DNA of 64,000 nucleotides from Anthopleura xanthogrammica (Eukaryota; Cnidaria; Anthozoa; Actiniaria; Actiniidae): NCBI GenBank assembly GCA_964019055.1, contig OZ025219.1, positions 5,785,868 to 5,849,867 of the forward strand, read 5' to 3'. Shown piece by piece: positions 1 to 11,900 of this stretch (position 1 is its first letter; each line of letters starts with the position of its first letter). The notes under the pieces were generated by a model. It saw only the letters and a program-made list of their open reading frames with translations, ran no database searches and was not told where the DNA came from. The position numbers and the translations under genes were made by a program.

Positions 1-1429
1 CTTGCGCTAAACCAGGTTATTTCTTTTTTCCTATGTATTTGAATCCATAAATCTAAAAAAGAATATGTTAGGGCTGGAACAAATGAAATATGATATGCAT
101 GGCATATATGAACCCATTAGTTTTCATGATGTTTGACTATTAGTCTGCGCCTTAGCTATCTTCATCCGTCAATGGTTATTGAGATGTGAGCCAAGTGCAG
201 GGGTTATGTGTCAAATATGAGAGCAAATCCTGGGAGTGGATCACTGGAAAAGTTGTTGGGTATTTGAGAACAATTTCTGAATGGAAAGCTCTTCCTAAGC
301 AAACTGTGACATGCGAGAGCCTCTCGGATCCAGGGGAAGCTAAACTTGGAAATATGAACACTTACCCCATGTAGTGTGTTAATTATTCTTGATTTAAGAG
401 GTATTACTACAACATGGGGAGAAATAATTGAAGAATTAGGACATCTCTTACAATTTTTTCAAAATTTAAGGAAAGAAAGAAAGAAGACACAGAAGAATGA
501 GAGAGGGTCCAAGCTCCAGGTTATTTTGCAGCTACAATTTACACACTTATATATTGATCCGCTTTTTTCTATTGTTCGTGTAGCTAAACCCGCCGATTGC
601 AAGGCGATGACTCAAAGATGGTATGATGAAGTCTCTAAGCATAACTGGAATAACCCAGTCTTTACAAAAGCGGCAGGACATTTTACTCAGCTGGTGTGGA
701 AGGCAACAACTGAACTGGGCGTCGGCCTTGCACAGTTTGTGAAGAGTGGTAATATTATGTTTCTGTTCTAAAGATTAGGTGTGGCCCTTGCTAAACATAA
801 GCATCTCCTGGGGAGGGGACCACAGAGTAGTCTACGGGCGTGGGATGGGAGGGCTATCTTCAACAGTTTGTAAAAAATCCTCACGTGAGCAGGGGTTAGG
901 AGTAGGAGTTGTAGGAAGAATGTCAGACATAAAATAATATATAAATCGTCCTTGATTTAGAAGGGTAACACTTACTGCGATTCTCAATATTCTGCGAACT
1001 GCCGCTAGTCAAAAACATAAATGGTACCGACTGATTAGCTTTGACTGACAGCAGCGAAAACCAAATTTTACAACAAGCCGTTGAAATGTCTGAGTTCGCA
1101 GAATATTGAGAATCGCAGTAATAGCCAGTGGTTAACAAACCTGTAGCCCTTGTTCCATGATTGAATTGCATTTAAAAGTTGATTTTTCTACGGAGGAAGG
1201 GATACCGAAGAACCCGGAGAATCAATTCTGGTTTGCATTGTTGAGAGAAGAGCACATCGTAGAGCGCTCGTACGGCGATGTTGCCAAAAATGCTACTGTC
1301 AACATTCTTACTATTCATTTTTGTTCAATTACAGACGGCATGACTTGCCACGTTTTGGTCGCTCGATACAAACCACCTGGAAATGTACCTGGAGGATATA
1401 AAGCTAATGTTTTAAGGGGAAGCGGCTAG
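1..1429 (+). CDS. CAP-superfamily (GAPR-1-like) protein, 3' part of gene
   Basis: Three exons of a gene entering from the left edge: 1-15 (end of an exon, reading ..CAKP, donor gt at 16), 584-748 and 1335-1429 (stop TAG 1427-1429). Both introns are phase 1 and the reading frame closes across them. The middle exon has the Cys before KAMTQRWYDEV and the CAP signature GHFTQLVW followed by ELGVG. The last exon has the second CAP signature, CHVLVARYKPPGNVPGG. CAP proteins are mostly secreted, with varied roles (sterol or lipid binding, immunity, reproduction, venom), so no specific role can be assigned. The signal peptide and the His/Glu half of the CAP site lie outside the window. The 165-bp middle exon has exactly the length and phase of the corresponding exon of the CAP gene at 5994-14673, so the two are tandem paralogues. 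Exon 1-15 is placed by that homology. Confidence 0.85.
972..1121. repeat. Palindromic miniature element in the CAP intron
   Basis: A perfect 29-bp inverted repeat (972-1000 against 1093-1121, beginning TTACTGCGATTCTC) encloses about 92 bp. Size and structure fit a non-autonomous MITE-like insertion in the last intron of the partial CAP gene. No clear target-site duplication was seen. Confidence 0.7.
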
Positions 1430-2100
1430 TGAAAATTATTCATGCTTTGTAACAACTGTAAGAAATGCCTATCTTCTATGAAGAATATGAAGAAATCACA
1501 TTCCTTAGATTCTATGAAATAACCTTGTAAGTCTGGATGAATACTATAATTCTTGTTATATAATCATAAACCAGTACAGACGTTTTCATTGCTTGCATCT
1601 AGACATATATTGCATTATATTTGTATTTGACCATTGCATTTATTTTTGTGCCCAACATTTAATAATATAATTTCAATTTTAAGTCTAAATATTTCCAACA
1701 TTTTGCTTCTTAATATTGGATTTCTTGGGTGTAAAAAGTTAAATGCAATGTTGTTTTTGCACGAAAAATGGTGATATTCTAGTTTCAAATTGAGATGATC
1801 ATTATTGTAAAATAACAATGTACAAAGCAATTATCCCAGTAAACTATATATAAAAAATCTCAATTTTTCCCGGTTCATTTTTTCTCATAGCACTTCTTTT
1901 TCCTTCTCAATTTCTTCTATCTTTACCGAATCAATTAAACCAATTGAAAGTCAACGACTTTCACTGATTTTCTCTAGCTGTCGGTCACATGACCTGCATA
2001 CTTTACGGGGAAGATATATCCAAGCTATGTCTTAGGACGACTGCCTGGCTTTGCTAAGGGTAAATCCTTTAAAAAAAAAACATGACGAGAGGTATATAAC
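1430..2100. other. AT-rich intergenic DNA, no gene seen
   Basis: This follows the stop of the first CAP gene and presumably holds its 3' UTR. No canonical AATAAA was found close to the stop. Short open frames here have no recognisable protein features. Confidence 0.5.
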
Positions 2101-2121
2101 AGACGCACCATACAGCCTACA

Positions 2122-2169
2122 CCATCGCCTGATGAAGACTAGCAGCTTGCAGTCGAAACGTCGCGATGG
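2122..2169 (+). ncRNA. Hammerhead ribozyme, minimal stem III (Penelope/retrozyme type)
   Basis: All core elements are in order. Stem I 5' strand CCATCGC is at 2122-2128 and the core CTGATGA at 2129-2135. Stem II pairs GACT (2137-2140) with AGTC (2151-2154), extended by GCA/TGC around a GCT loop. GAAA is at 2155-2158, followed by C 2159 and the cleavage triplet GTC at 2160-2162. The stem I 3' strand GCGATGG (2163-2169) is perfectly complementary to the 5' strand over 7 bp. Stem III is reduced to about two pairs, as in hammerheads of Penelope-like elements and animal retrozymes, which often act as dimers. The predicted cut is after 2162. No reverse transcriptase or GIY-YIG frame was found nearby, so this looks like a solo terminal repeat, a truncated element or a retrozyme. 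Activity is inferred from structure only. Confidence 0.8.
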
Positions 2170-2898
2170 GCGCGGACACAAAAACCGCTCAAAACCGAAT
2201 AATAACTTTCAAAATTTTCAGTTATTGAGGAACCGTACACGTTATGAATTTCAACAGGGCAAAACACTAAAAAATTGTCACGGCGCTCTATTAGTTTTTT
2301 TAAATTTCCTAAACAACACAGGTAAAAAGCAATCTTTTGAGAACGTTTGGCCAAAACATAACAATTATAATTTACAAAAAAAGCTTTGTATGTATTTTAG
2401 TTATCATTTTTATTTCTTTATGACCTTTGTATATATTTTTTATTATAATAATTCGTCTTTCACCGAGTTAACTCTTGTAGTTCAAACATCCATATTTATT
2501 ACAGGACTCGCTTCAAAACTCAACAAAATAACAAAGATCTGGAACAAAATGGAAGGAAAATATAAGCATTTAAATCGAGCGGACTATACTATTTGATCTG
2601 CATGTTTGATTATGAAGGTATGGTGCACAGGAATGGCACAGGACTCCCAATCTCTCAACAGTGCAAGAATTAAAGTATCCACGAGTTCGCCTTAGAGCGC
2701 ATTTGATTATATATTCCAGCCTTTGGGGAGCCTTTGGGTTTCCTGTGGTGTGTGTTTACTTTTCCATTCAACATGTCATGCAGTGTCAGCCATATCCAGT
2801 TTAGACATCAGGGTTATGCCTTCAACTGGTGCTATTACAGCTCTTCCCAATCACACGTGCGAAATCGTAGAATTTGCTGTCGCGACGAAATTGGTTTT

Positions 2899-2990
2899 GG
2901 TGGACGTCGATCAAGTCGTTTCCATGTCATTACATAGGCATGTGCCCTTTCTGACAATGTCATGGAAGCACTTCGATTAACGTCGACCAG
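2899..2990. repeat. Imperfect hairpin
   Basis: TGGTGGACGTCGATCAAGTC near 2899 is matched in inverted orientation by GACATTGTC..CGACCA near 2958-2990. It is a short palindromic repeat in intergenic DNA. The small open frames on both strands here arise from the palindrome. Confidence 0.5.
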
Positions 2991-3039
2991 TAATATATTC
3001 TCACTTGGAACCATACGCACAAAGCCTGGAATCATCAAG

Positions 3040-3825
3040 ATATTAAGATATGGGAGAAGACCTCCTACGGCGGAGGCTCTCCTCGCGGCTACCGAGGGTG
3101 GATACCCCCCAAGGCTGACCTATCATTAACCCACTGTGTCAGATCGTACCCCAAACGTAGATGTTATCTTCCCATAACTCAAAATATCTCTTTATCCGGT
3201 AAATGAGTACGATACTCGAAGGCATAATCTTATAATAATACTACTTCCCATTGGGGAATGTGGTTGTGGATCTCACCGGCCACAAATAAATTAGAGTCGT
3301 GAAACGAGACATCTGCAATAGAAAGTTTTGTAAGCAATTCTGAGACACTCTCGAGAGATGGAGCTGGGGTTGCGTTGTGAAACGGGGTCTTACCCCTCTA
3401 GTCGCCCCAACAAATAGAAAACACCACGAGATACATCAAGATTAGGACAAAATCGATTGCATCTTCTGACGTTTCCCCGGAATCCAGGAAACGAAAAAAC
3501 CTGAAGTGAAACAACGATGAAAAAAGCAATTGCCATAGACTGGAGGGGAGAGACCCCGAAGCAAGTCAACCGCGAAATACCCTGCCTCGAGGACGGAGCA
3601 ATGAACGGTATTAGAAAACTGCATCGAGGAAGCTTACGACGAGCTAAGTGGTACGTTGTGGAACCAAAATTATGGACCACGCCCGATATCTAACAAATGT
3701 CATTTCCAAAGCTAATGAGAGTTGAACCAGAGTACTTCAATAAACCGACGCACTATAAATCACCTTGCCATCCACGTGCTTACTTGTAATATATATCAGA
3801 AATTAAGAAACAGGTAGCAAAACAG
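3040..3825. other. Intergenic DNA, no gene recognised
   Basis: A 96-codon minus-strand open frame (3390-3680) has no recognisable domain and no support from neighbouring exons. Nothing else could be assigned. Confidence 0.4.
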
Positions 3826-4440
3826 ATTCGTCTCCACGTACGTCCAAATGACGCGCCCCATAAATAAAGTAAGTTAGTAAACCATAATCGCCTCTACGTA
3901 CGAATTACGAATAATATGTACTCTTTAGCGAAACCAATTCGCCTCCACGCACAAGTACACGAGCACCGGAATCAATATATTCTTTAGCGAAACTATAATT
4001 CGCCTGCATGTACAAGTTACGAGCACCAGAATCAATATATTATTTAGCGAAACCAATTCGCCTCCACGTACAAGTTACGAGCACCTGAATCAATATATTC
4101 TTTAGCGAAACCAATTCGCCTCCATGTACGAGTTACGAGTACCAGAATCAATATATTCTTTAGCTAAAATAATTCGCCTCCACGTACGAGTTACGAGCAC
4201 CTGAATTAATATATTCTTTAGCGAAACCAATTCGTCTCCATGTACAAGTTACGAGCACCAGAATTAATATATTCTTCAGCGAAACTAATTCGCCTCCACG
4301 TACAAGTTACGAGTACATATTCTTTAGCGAAACCAATTCGCCTCCATGTACAAGTTACAAGCACAAGAATCAATATATTCTTTAATTTGCAAAGCTAATT
4401 CGCCTCCACATGCGAGTTAAGAGCACAAGAATATATAAAC
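3826..4440. repeat. Minisatellite, about 60-bp unit, 8-10 copies
   Basis: Diverged tandem units of about 60 bp each contain ATTCGCCTCCACGTAC, GAGTTACGAGCACC and ATATATTCTTTAGCGAAACC in that order. Unit boundaries drift and some copies are shortened (near 4310-4330). It is non-coding and lies between the two CAP genes. Confidence 0.85.
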
Positions 4441-4829
4441 AGATAGCTATGAAAACATATTTGGGTGGACATAGCGACCACGTGGAAATCACTTCACAAA
4501 ACAACAATGTGCTCTATGAAATTCTAGGGCAGAAATTTGAAAGAAAACGCTTCTTTCGCTTACACTTTGAACCATTTAAGAGGCAAACATAACTTTACAG
4601 AGGTTGTCAACAATATGATAACTAAACTATAAACCATACAACCTAGTATAGACTGCGGGTATGAAAAGGAGCAGAAACCGAGCAAAAATATAATAACTGA
4701 TCGAGAAGCGCTAAAGACGCTAACAGCATTTTTGATACCTTTTAACCAACACATTAACGTTAGCAGGCGCTTGAGCAAGAGTAACCAAAGACGATGGATT
4801 GTTTGCTTGAGCTCAGTGTTGGGTTACAG

Positions 4830-5328
4830 CATAGTTAATGGAGTGGAATGGTTTGGAAACCTATTGTTCTAGGTTTTTGTTCAACCTTTTCTATTGTTAT
4901 ATGACGTTAACCGTGCACAGAGAAGAAAAAGTTGCAGCATTTGTTCATCGTAAATTAGAGAACATAGACGTTTTTTCCTCAAAAATGTTATAAAATAGGA
5001 GATATTTCTTAATTAATTCTATATGATAAAAATTAATTGTTTACTGAAAAGGGTAATCACCTTTTTGAACGCTTTCTTATTTATCATCTAGTAACTTAAC
5101 TGTATCTGCGCGAAATTATTTATCCTCTTCTTTGTAATCTTAGAATGAAAATTTTACACTTTCAAAATGTTCGTACATGAAAATAGTACAGAAACTAGTA
5201 TTTTCAGCCATACTTGCTTTGGTTCATTGTGCACGGTCAATATCACGTGATGTTACGCTTCAACATCGCTCGCCAAACAAAAACCTAGAAAAATAGGATT
5301 CCAAACCATTCCACTCCATTAACTATGG
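4830..5328. mobile_element. Non-autonomous DNA transposon, hAT-like, with target duplication
   Basis: Long terminal inverted repeats begin CATAGTTAATGGAGTGGAAT at 4830 and end with its complement ..CATTAACTATG at 5328. The copies continue inward past AAACCTA. The element is flanked by direct repeats GTTACAG (4823-4829 and 5329-5335), possibly one or two bases longer. A 7-9 bp duplication with CA..TG termini suggests hAT (normally 8 bp), but the family is not certain. No transposase frame is present in the 499 bp. Confidence 0.7.
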
Positions 5329-5993
5329 TTACAGCAGCTAAAACTTGGGCTGAAGGAACTCGGTACTTGAGTAATGGGCGCAGCGATGAATCAGGGCGAG
5401 AACATCAGTCGAGCTAGTAGTTGTGCAAGCCTCCCAGCGAAACGGTCTTTAGCGGGTTGTATGATGTAAAACCGGTTATTTATACCAATCCGAGCACACA
5501 GGAGTGTGAAATGCATTCCTCTAGGAAAGATTCCCCACGAAGATCGTGAAAATTGTGTGATATCATCGTGCGTAAAGTTCCCAGTGAGAATTATACCTTA
5601 TTTTATTCGCGACGGTAATTCGCGCGTGTGATTGGGAAGCGTTGAAAGAAGGATAATGAAAACTTTTATCTGTCAAATGATGAGGAGGTGACAATTGACA
5701 CTGCATGCGCGAATAGAAAATGAAAAAAACAACTTAAAGTAGTTATGGATTGGATTGTGACTAGCAGGTCGGTTGAGTGGTTTGGGCCGCCGCGATGAAT
5801 GAATGTCCTCATCAACCTGTTTCACAATGAAAGGACCACTTGCTAGATGGCATCACAGATTCTGATGATTCTCTGGTTTGACTGGTTGACCGGATGAATT
5901 AGTAATCGCCTGATAAGCAAAGAGTTAGCATTCGATCAAACTAAAAAAAATCTTTGATTTTTGGCGGTGTCTTGTTTCTTTGATTCCTCTGCC

Positions 5994-8900
5994 ATGTTCT
6001 GTAAAAGCTTGTTTTTCTTGGCTGTAATCGTTGTTGTTGCTGTTTTGTCTTCAAGCGGTGAGTAAAATGTTTTATGTATGAGTGTTTTGATTTTAGCTTT
6101 TGAAAACAAAGGATTTTCAAGGCACTTGTTAATCAAAAGCCCATTATGATATCTTGGGTTTATTTCTACAATATTTTAATGGAGGAATTAATATAAATTT
6201 AATACTAATATTACGTGAAAATATCGAATTTTTTGTCGGATATCCTACCACCACCAAATTAATTAATCATATTTTTAAAATTTTGGGAATTTTGACCAAA
6301 AAATTTATTTGGCTTTAAATCAGTTCTTACTGAGCAATCATATGGAGAATGGGTGACGCACAATGCAAGTTACATTGTAATGACACCACTTATACGAAGA
6401 TCCATAACATTTGGGAGGGCAAAAAGGTGTATTTTATATGTAGTATAGATTTCGCACAAATACTTTTGTGTTTGAATTTTGTAAGCTTAGGCCTGGTTTA
6501 GACGTCGAAGTTCACATGTGCCGAGTCTAATGCAAATGAGCAAAATCTATTGATTGAATTCATTTGCATTAGATTCGGCATATGTGAACTTCGACGTCTA
6601 AACCGGGCCTTAAAAAAGGAAATGAAATGGCGAGTTCTTCTGATTAGTGATGGTTCAAGTAGGGTTTTCTTCGGGTTGTCCGGTATCCCTCCGTCCGCAG
6701 AACCTGATTCACCAACACTCAAAATTCCAATCCCATCTGTGAGTTAACAGGGCCCTCCCACAGTTTGTTTTGGGGTTTGTTAGAATTAATTGAAGGTAAT
6801 TAGCCTGAATAATAACTAAATGCCCTCACTGGCCAATGAATGAAATATTTTAAATCACCAAGAGTCATATTATACTGCAGACGCTCGTCACATAAAGCAC
6901 AAGAAGCACTTGAAGCACCATGATAGAGGATCCAAAAAAAATCGTATTCGTTATATCCAAGCGAGGCCAGGCAAGAAACAGATGTTAGGAGGATGTAAGT
7001 ACATACAAAAGGACTAGCACGAAGTTTGGTTTTCTTCCTAGAAAATTTTACCAAAAGCTGTTATAATAGTTGAATCTGTCATGCATTAAGTTGATTTTTT
7101 AATTATAATAAGCAAATCAAATGGATAAATACAAAGCAAACTGATCACCGCTACCAACTGTAATATTTGCATTTGCTTCTTATTATATTGTCCAAGAAAG
7201 CAGCCATATCTTTTATTTAACAATGATTGGTAGTCTTCCAAAACTATTGCCAAATGGAAAATCTCCTTGTCAAAGAACATTGGATGAATTTTGTACACCT
7301 TTCTAACCTGGTTTTAGTGTTGACAAATTTCCATGAATCCGACTGTTAGTATTATCATATAAGATGATGGGTTGCCTGTGTGTGTATTAACACATTATAA
7401 GATGATGGGTTCCCTGTGTGTGTATTAACATATTATAAGATGATGGGTTGCCTGTGTGTGTATTAACACATTATAAGATGATGGGTTGCCTGTATGTGTA
7501 TTAACATATTATAAGATGATGGGTTGCCTGTGTGTGTATTAACACATTATAAGATGATGGGTTGCCTGTGTGTGTATTAACATATTATAAGATGATGGGT
7601 TCCCTGTGTGTGGACTGAGTGAAGACAACATGGCGTTCGTTCAATAAACCACAACAGGTTACAATCCGTATTCATCTGGTCATTTTATTCAGTCATCGTA
7701 ACGAACCCAAAACCGATTTCCTTCGACTTAAGAGAATAAAAAAGTAGAAAACCCATGAATCATCATGCCCTTCTGGCAGGTGGATTATGAGTTCAAAACT
7801 TAACCAACTTTTCTTTTCTTTTTCCTTTTATTTGTCCTGTTTTCTTTCCTTGCGCTGCTGTTCCGGTGCTTAGCTTGTCGTTGCCACTTGCATCAATAAA
7901 AGTGGATCCCAGCCTGTACTAGTTAATTATAAATAAGAAACCCCCCTCGTCGAGAAACATTGCACTGGTGTATTGTTGTTGTTGTATTCCAGTCTTAATC
8001 TGGTAGAGTACTAGTACTGTACTAAATACTCAGTCAATAGAAATTTTTCCTGTTTTATTTGTGAAGGTTAAAAATTCATTTGATTCTTGTTTCTTTCATG
8101 AAAGTACAAGGAGGGTGTTGTGCAAGCGCTCAGGCCGGATATTCCACCGAAGACCCTAACGCCTGCTGCCAATCTGCCTCTCCTCCACCATGCTGTCAGC
8201 AAAGTGCTCAATTCCAACCTCAACTGCCGCCTCCACAACCCTTCATGCCTTCTCCAGGATGCTGCTCCCAGGGTGGTGCACCTATGATGGGACAGTCGCC
8301 ATTTTCTTGCTGTCAGTCTGCCTCTCCTCCTCCTTGTTGTCAGCAGAGTGCTCAATTCCAACCTCAACTGCCACCTCAAATGCCACCTCAACTGCCGCCT
8401 CCACAACCCTTCATGCCTTCTCCAGGATGCTGCTCCCAGGGTGGTGCACCTATGATGGGACAGTCGCCATTTTCTTGCTGTCAGTCTGCCTCTCCTCCTC
8501 CTTGTTGTCAGCAGAGTGCTCAATTCCAACCTCAACTGCCACCTCAAATGCCACCTCAAATGCCGCCTCAAATGCCGCCTCCACAACCCTTCATGGCAGC
8601 TATACAGCAACAACCAGTGCCCACGGAGACTACTGGCTGCTGCAGTAGTGCTACTTCTCAACCAGGCAGTAATGGGGTGTATCTTGGTTTAATAGCACAT
8701 CCCAACCAGCAATGCTGCCAAGCTGCGAATCCACCACCATGTTGTTTTGGTCTAAACCTTAAACCAGGTCAAAGAAAGAACATCTCCATGAACGGTGGAG
8801 GGAAGAATTATGTCTTAAGTGTAAGTTTAAGCAACGCAACAAATACTACAGGTAAAAAAATAACACTGGATTTTTATTTGGATTAAGTTTTGAATTTTAT

Positions 8901-11900
8901 TATTGTATATCACTGTATATATTTTCCGATGCTTCTTCTTTTTTCTTTATTAAGACAATGCAACATCAAACTCTTGCAACATGCCAACGTGCGCACCTCC
9001 AACAAGTGTTCCTACTTCAGCTGCAAGTAGTGCCTCTACAAGCGCTTCATCTGGTCCAAGTAAAGCGACATCTGGACCAACTACATCGTCTTCCCATGCA
9101 TCTTCGGCTCCCACCTCGGGAGCAAGCGCTTCTACAGCGACTGGTGCTCCATCTTCTGGAGGGTCTTCTGGTTAGCAAAAATACACTTAAAAAAGTTGTC
9201 GGTCGGTGATCTGTAATCTGAAATCTGAGACCGAAATGAATTGTGGGATATATGAAGGAAAGTGATAATTACCCTGTCTTTTTAATTAGTAGTTCGCAAC
9301 GAGTTCATATCTAAATATGCCACCACCTTTGAGCGAAGACTTTTGGCTCTTGGTCCCAGATTTCAGTTTTCATATCTCCTACCACAGGTTTGCCATCCTC
9401 TATGTTTGTGTCGAGTGTGCCTGTTTTTCTTGGTACCTTTGAGCGAAGACTCCGACCACAGGTTTCCCATCCTCTATGTTTGTGGCGATGTGTGCTTGTT
9501 TTCTTGGTACCGGGCTTCCTGAGGAATAACGAAGTCATTTCAAAGGAATGCTCCTTTCCGTAGTCTTCCCACAATCCATTAGGACCCCAGCGCGAGCTCG
9601 AAGTCAGGGTAAAATTTGCATATTTTTTATACATTTTTATGCAAATTTTACCCTGACCTCGAGCTCGCGCTGGGATCATAAGGGATCGTGGGAAGACTAC
9701 GGAAAGGAGCATCACAGGAGAGCTAGAAAATCGAAAATTAAAACTACTAGTAATGTACATCGATAGGCAAAATAACTTGTATTTGTGATAGCTGCGCTCA
9801 AAAACATCATCGTCTATAGATCTATACCCAATAGGGACAACGAGAATCAAATACTGGCCGTATAAGCCAGTTCAAAGTTTAAGAATCGTTTTCAGTGCGC
9901 ATGCGATTTTATCCCGAGTTTCTCACCTTCTTTTGTTTAAATCTTCTCTTTTTTTTTTAATTAAACAAAAGAAGTTGAGAAATTCGGGATAAAATCGCAT
10001 TTCCACTGAAAACGATTCTTAAACTTTGAGCTGGCTTATATTTTAAGTCAATATCAGTATTAATAATTGGCGTCTATGTGTCGACACGTTACACAAAAGC
10101 CCCAAACATTCACTTGGGTTGGAGTTTGTGTGAATAGATATATCAGCTGGTTCATTTGAGTCACTGATTGCACCCTAATATCGTGTTTTTCATAATTAAT
10201 CTTAGGTTCTAGAGATTGTCAGCAGCAAGCTCTCGCCGAACACAACGCTAAGCGATCGGTCCATAATTCTCCAACGATGACAATTGACCCCCAGCTCAAC
10301 GCAGCAGCCCAAGCTTACGCTGAAAAGCTAGCTACCATGAAAATAATCAAACACTCAGCTAAGAACCAAAGACAAGGACAGGGAGAAAATCTCGCCCAAA
10401 GATGTTCAATGCCAGGTAGGTGTTTAGGTACTTTGATAAAAGTTGGGCTCCCTGTGTAAGAAGCGGTTATTTCTGGTCTTGCGTATGCTCACAGGGAGCC
10501 CGGCCCATTGCAGCCACTGGTACCTGCTTAAAATAAAATCTATCATGCATGACACTAGAGAAAAACGTTTGCGCATGCGTGCCTTTCCGCACGGTTTCCA
10601 AGAATTTACAAAAGTTTTAGTGAGAAAATAAATGCTTGTTTTCTCCGAGTATACAAAAAATTTCGTGGGTATACTTTTGTTGGACCAAGATACTGTATTA
10701 ATAAAGACAATATGAAAGAATTAGCCTTAAGTTTCAACAACTGACTTTAAGTTTTGGCATTTTGTAAAGTCTATTCTTCAGGCAAGTGTGAGTTAAATTT
10801 GAATATTTCTGCAATAGCACGAAGACGCTTTCGACTAATTTGCATACGGATGCGCAGACGTTTTTCACGCGTGTCATCATGCATAAAAGCTCGTGCTCCT
10901 GCACGAGCTCAGCGGCGTTTCCGGATTGATTGAACTATCAGATTCGTACCCAGTCGCTTCTTACTTTGCGCTTTTTATTCTTACTCGCGCTGTGCTTGAT
11001 GGGAAGGATTTAGTGAGTTCGCAGTGTATCAAGGGAAGGGAGGAAGTGAAAAGTTTTCCTCCCGTCTTCCCAAAAGCCTTTGCGCGCATTCAGCAGCAGA
11101 GTAAGTGACGACTGGGTACGAGTCTGCTATAGTGTAGAATATCATGACAAAGGATGAAACTCAAAACGGACCCCTCGAATAAGCTTCAAAACTCAAAATT
11201 CCGATGCTTGGAAAGATTGTCTAACGTTCTGCGTGGACAGAAAAAAACCAGCAGGCAGTTAATTCTTGAAACAAGGCAACAATTTAGAAGCTTGTTTTCG
11301 TTTTATCTGTCCTTAGAATAAGGGGGGACGGAAGTGAAATGGAGTCTTATAAATTTGACAGCTAGTCATCAAAATCGATGTTTTTCAGTACTTCCGTTCT
11401 GCAGTTCTCGGGAATTTTTTTCAAAATAATTTTTTTTTTAAATCAAAATACGGGTTTTTAGTTGCTAATGCTTGAACCAAAATATATGATAGTAAAGTAT
11501 ACATATTATTTTATTCCCTGTTCAAATCCCGCAATTTTTTTTTTCCGGAAGATCAACAGTGTGCGAACAACCAAGCTAGTCAAGAGCATAATATGTTTTT
11601 ACAGGGAAAAAAGAGTTGAGCTTAAAGTGCTTATGACACATCTGACAATATTCTCAGTATAGATTCTACATGAGGTGAGCTGTTGTGTGGCCAAAAAAAA
11701 TTATACAGTTTGAGTGATGCGTCGTGAAGTTATAAAGGTTTTTCCATGCCATATTGATGCCTGTGACGTCAGGGAGTCATTTATGTTTATTAGTTGTTGC
11801 TTGTAATTCAAAACAATGGTTACTATATGAAAACTAATTTTCAATAATTCGTATGAGAGTTATAGGTAAAATAATGATGCATTCCATACTTCAATTTATC

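Larger units (their letters stand above)
6058..8110. other. Intron 1 of the Cys-Cys CAP gene
   Basis: The intron runs from donor GTGAGT at 6058 to acceptor AG at 8109-8110. An alternative in-phase acceptor (AG 8103-8104) would add two residues. It holds a hairpin element (6489-6610) and a 38-bp minisatellite (7361-7612). Short open frames inside, such as 6800-7054 minus, have no recognisable product. Confidence 0.6.

Noticed and set aside
2051..2596. 181-codon plus-strand frame
   Set aside because: It covers the hammerhead ribozyme and low-complexity AT-rich DNA, with no domain, no signal and no splice context.
7361..7612. Regular repeats that could suggest a CRISPR array
   Set aside because: The repeats are contiguous without unique spacers and lie in an animal intron.
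8068..8661. 197-codon minus-strand frame with His/Arg/Trp repeats, and an overlapping plus-strand frame at 8190-8648
   Set aside because: Shadows of the in-frame coding repeat of exon 2. The correct frame is fixed by phase-1 splicing to the signal-peptide exon and the CAP exons.
8821..8826. Strong-looking splice donor GTAAGT inside exon 2
   Set aside because: It would give phase 0, whereas the next acceptor (8955) and all other junctions need phase 1. The donor at 8852 fits.
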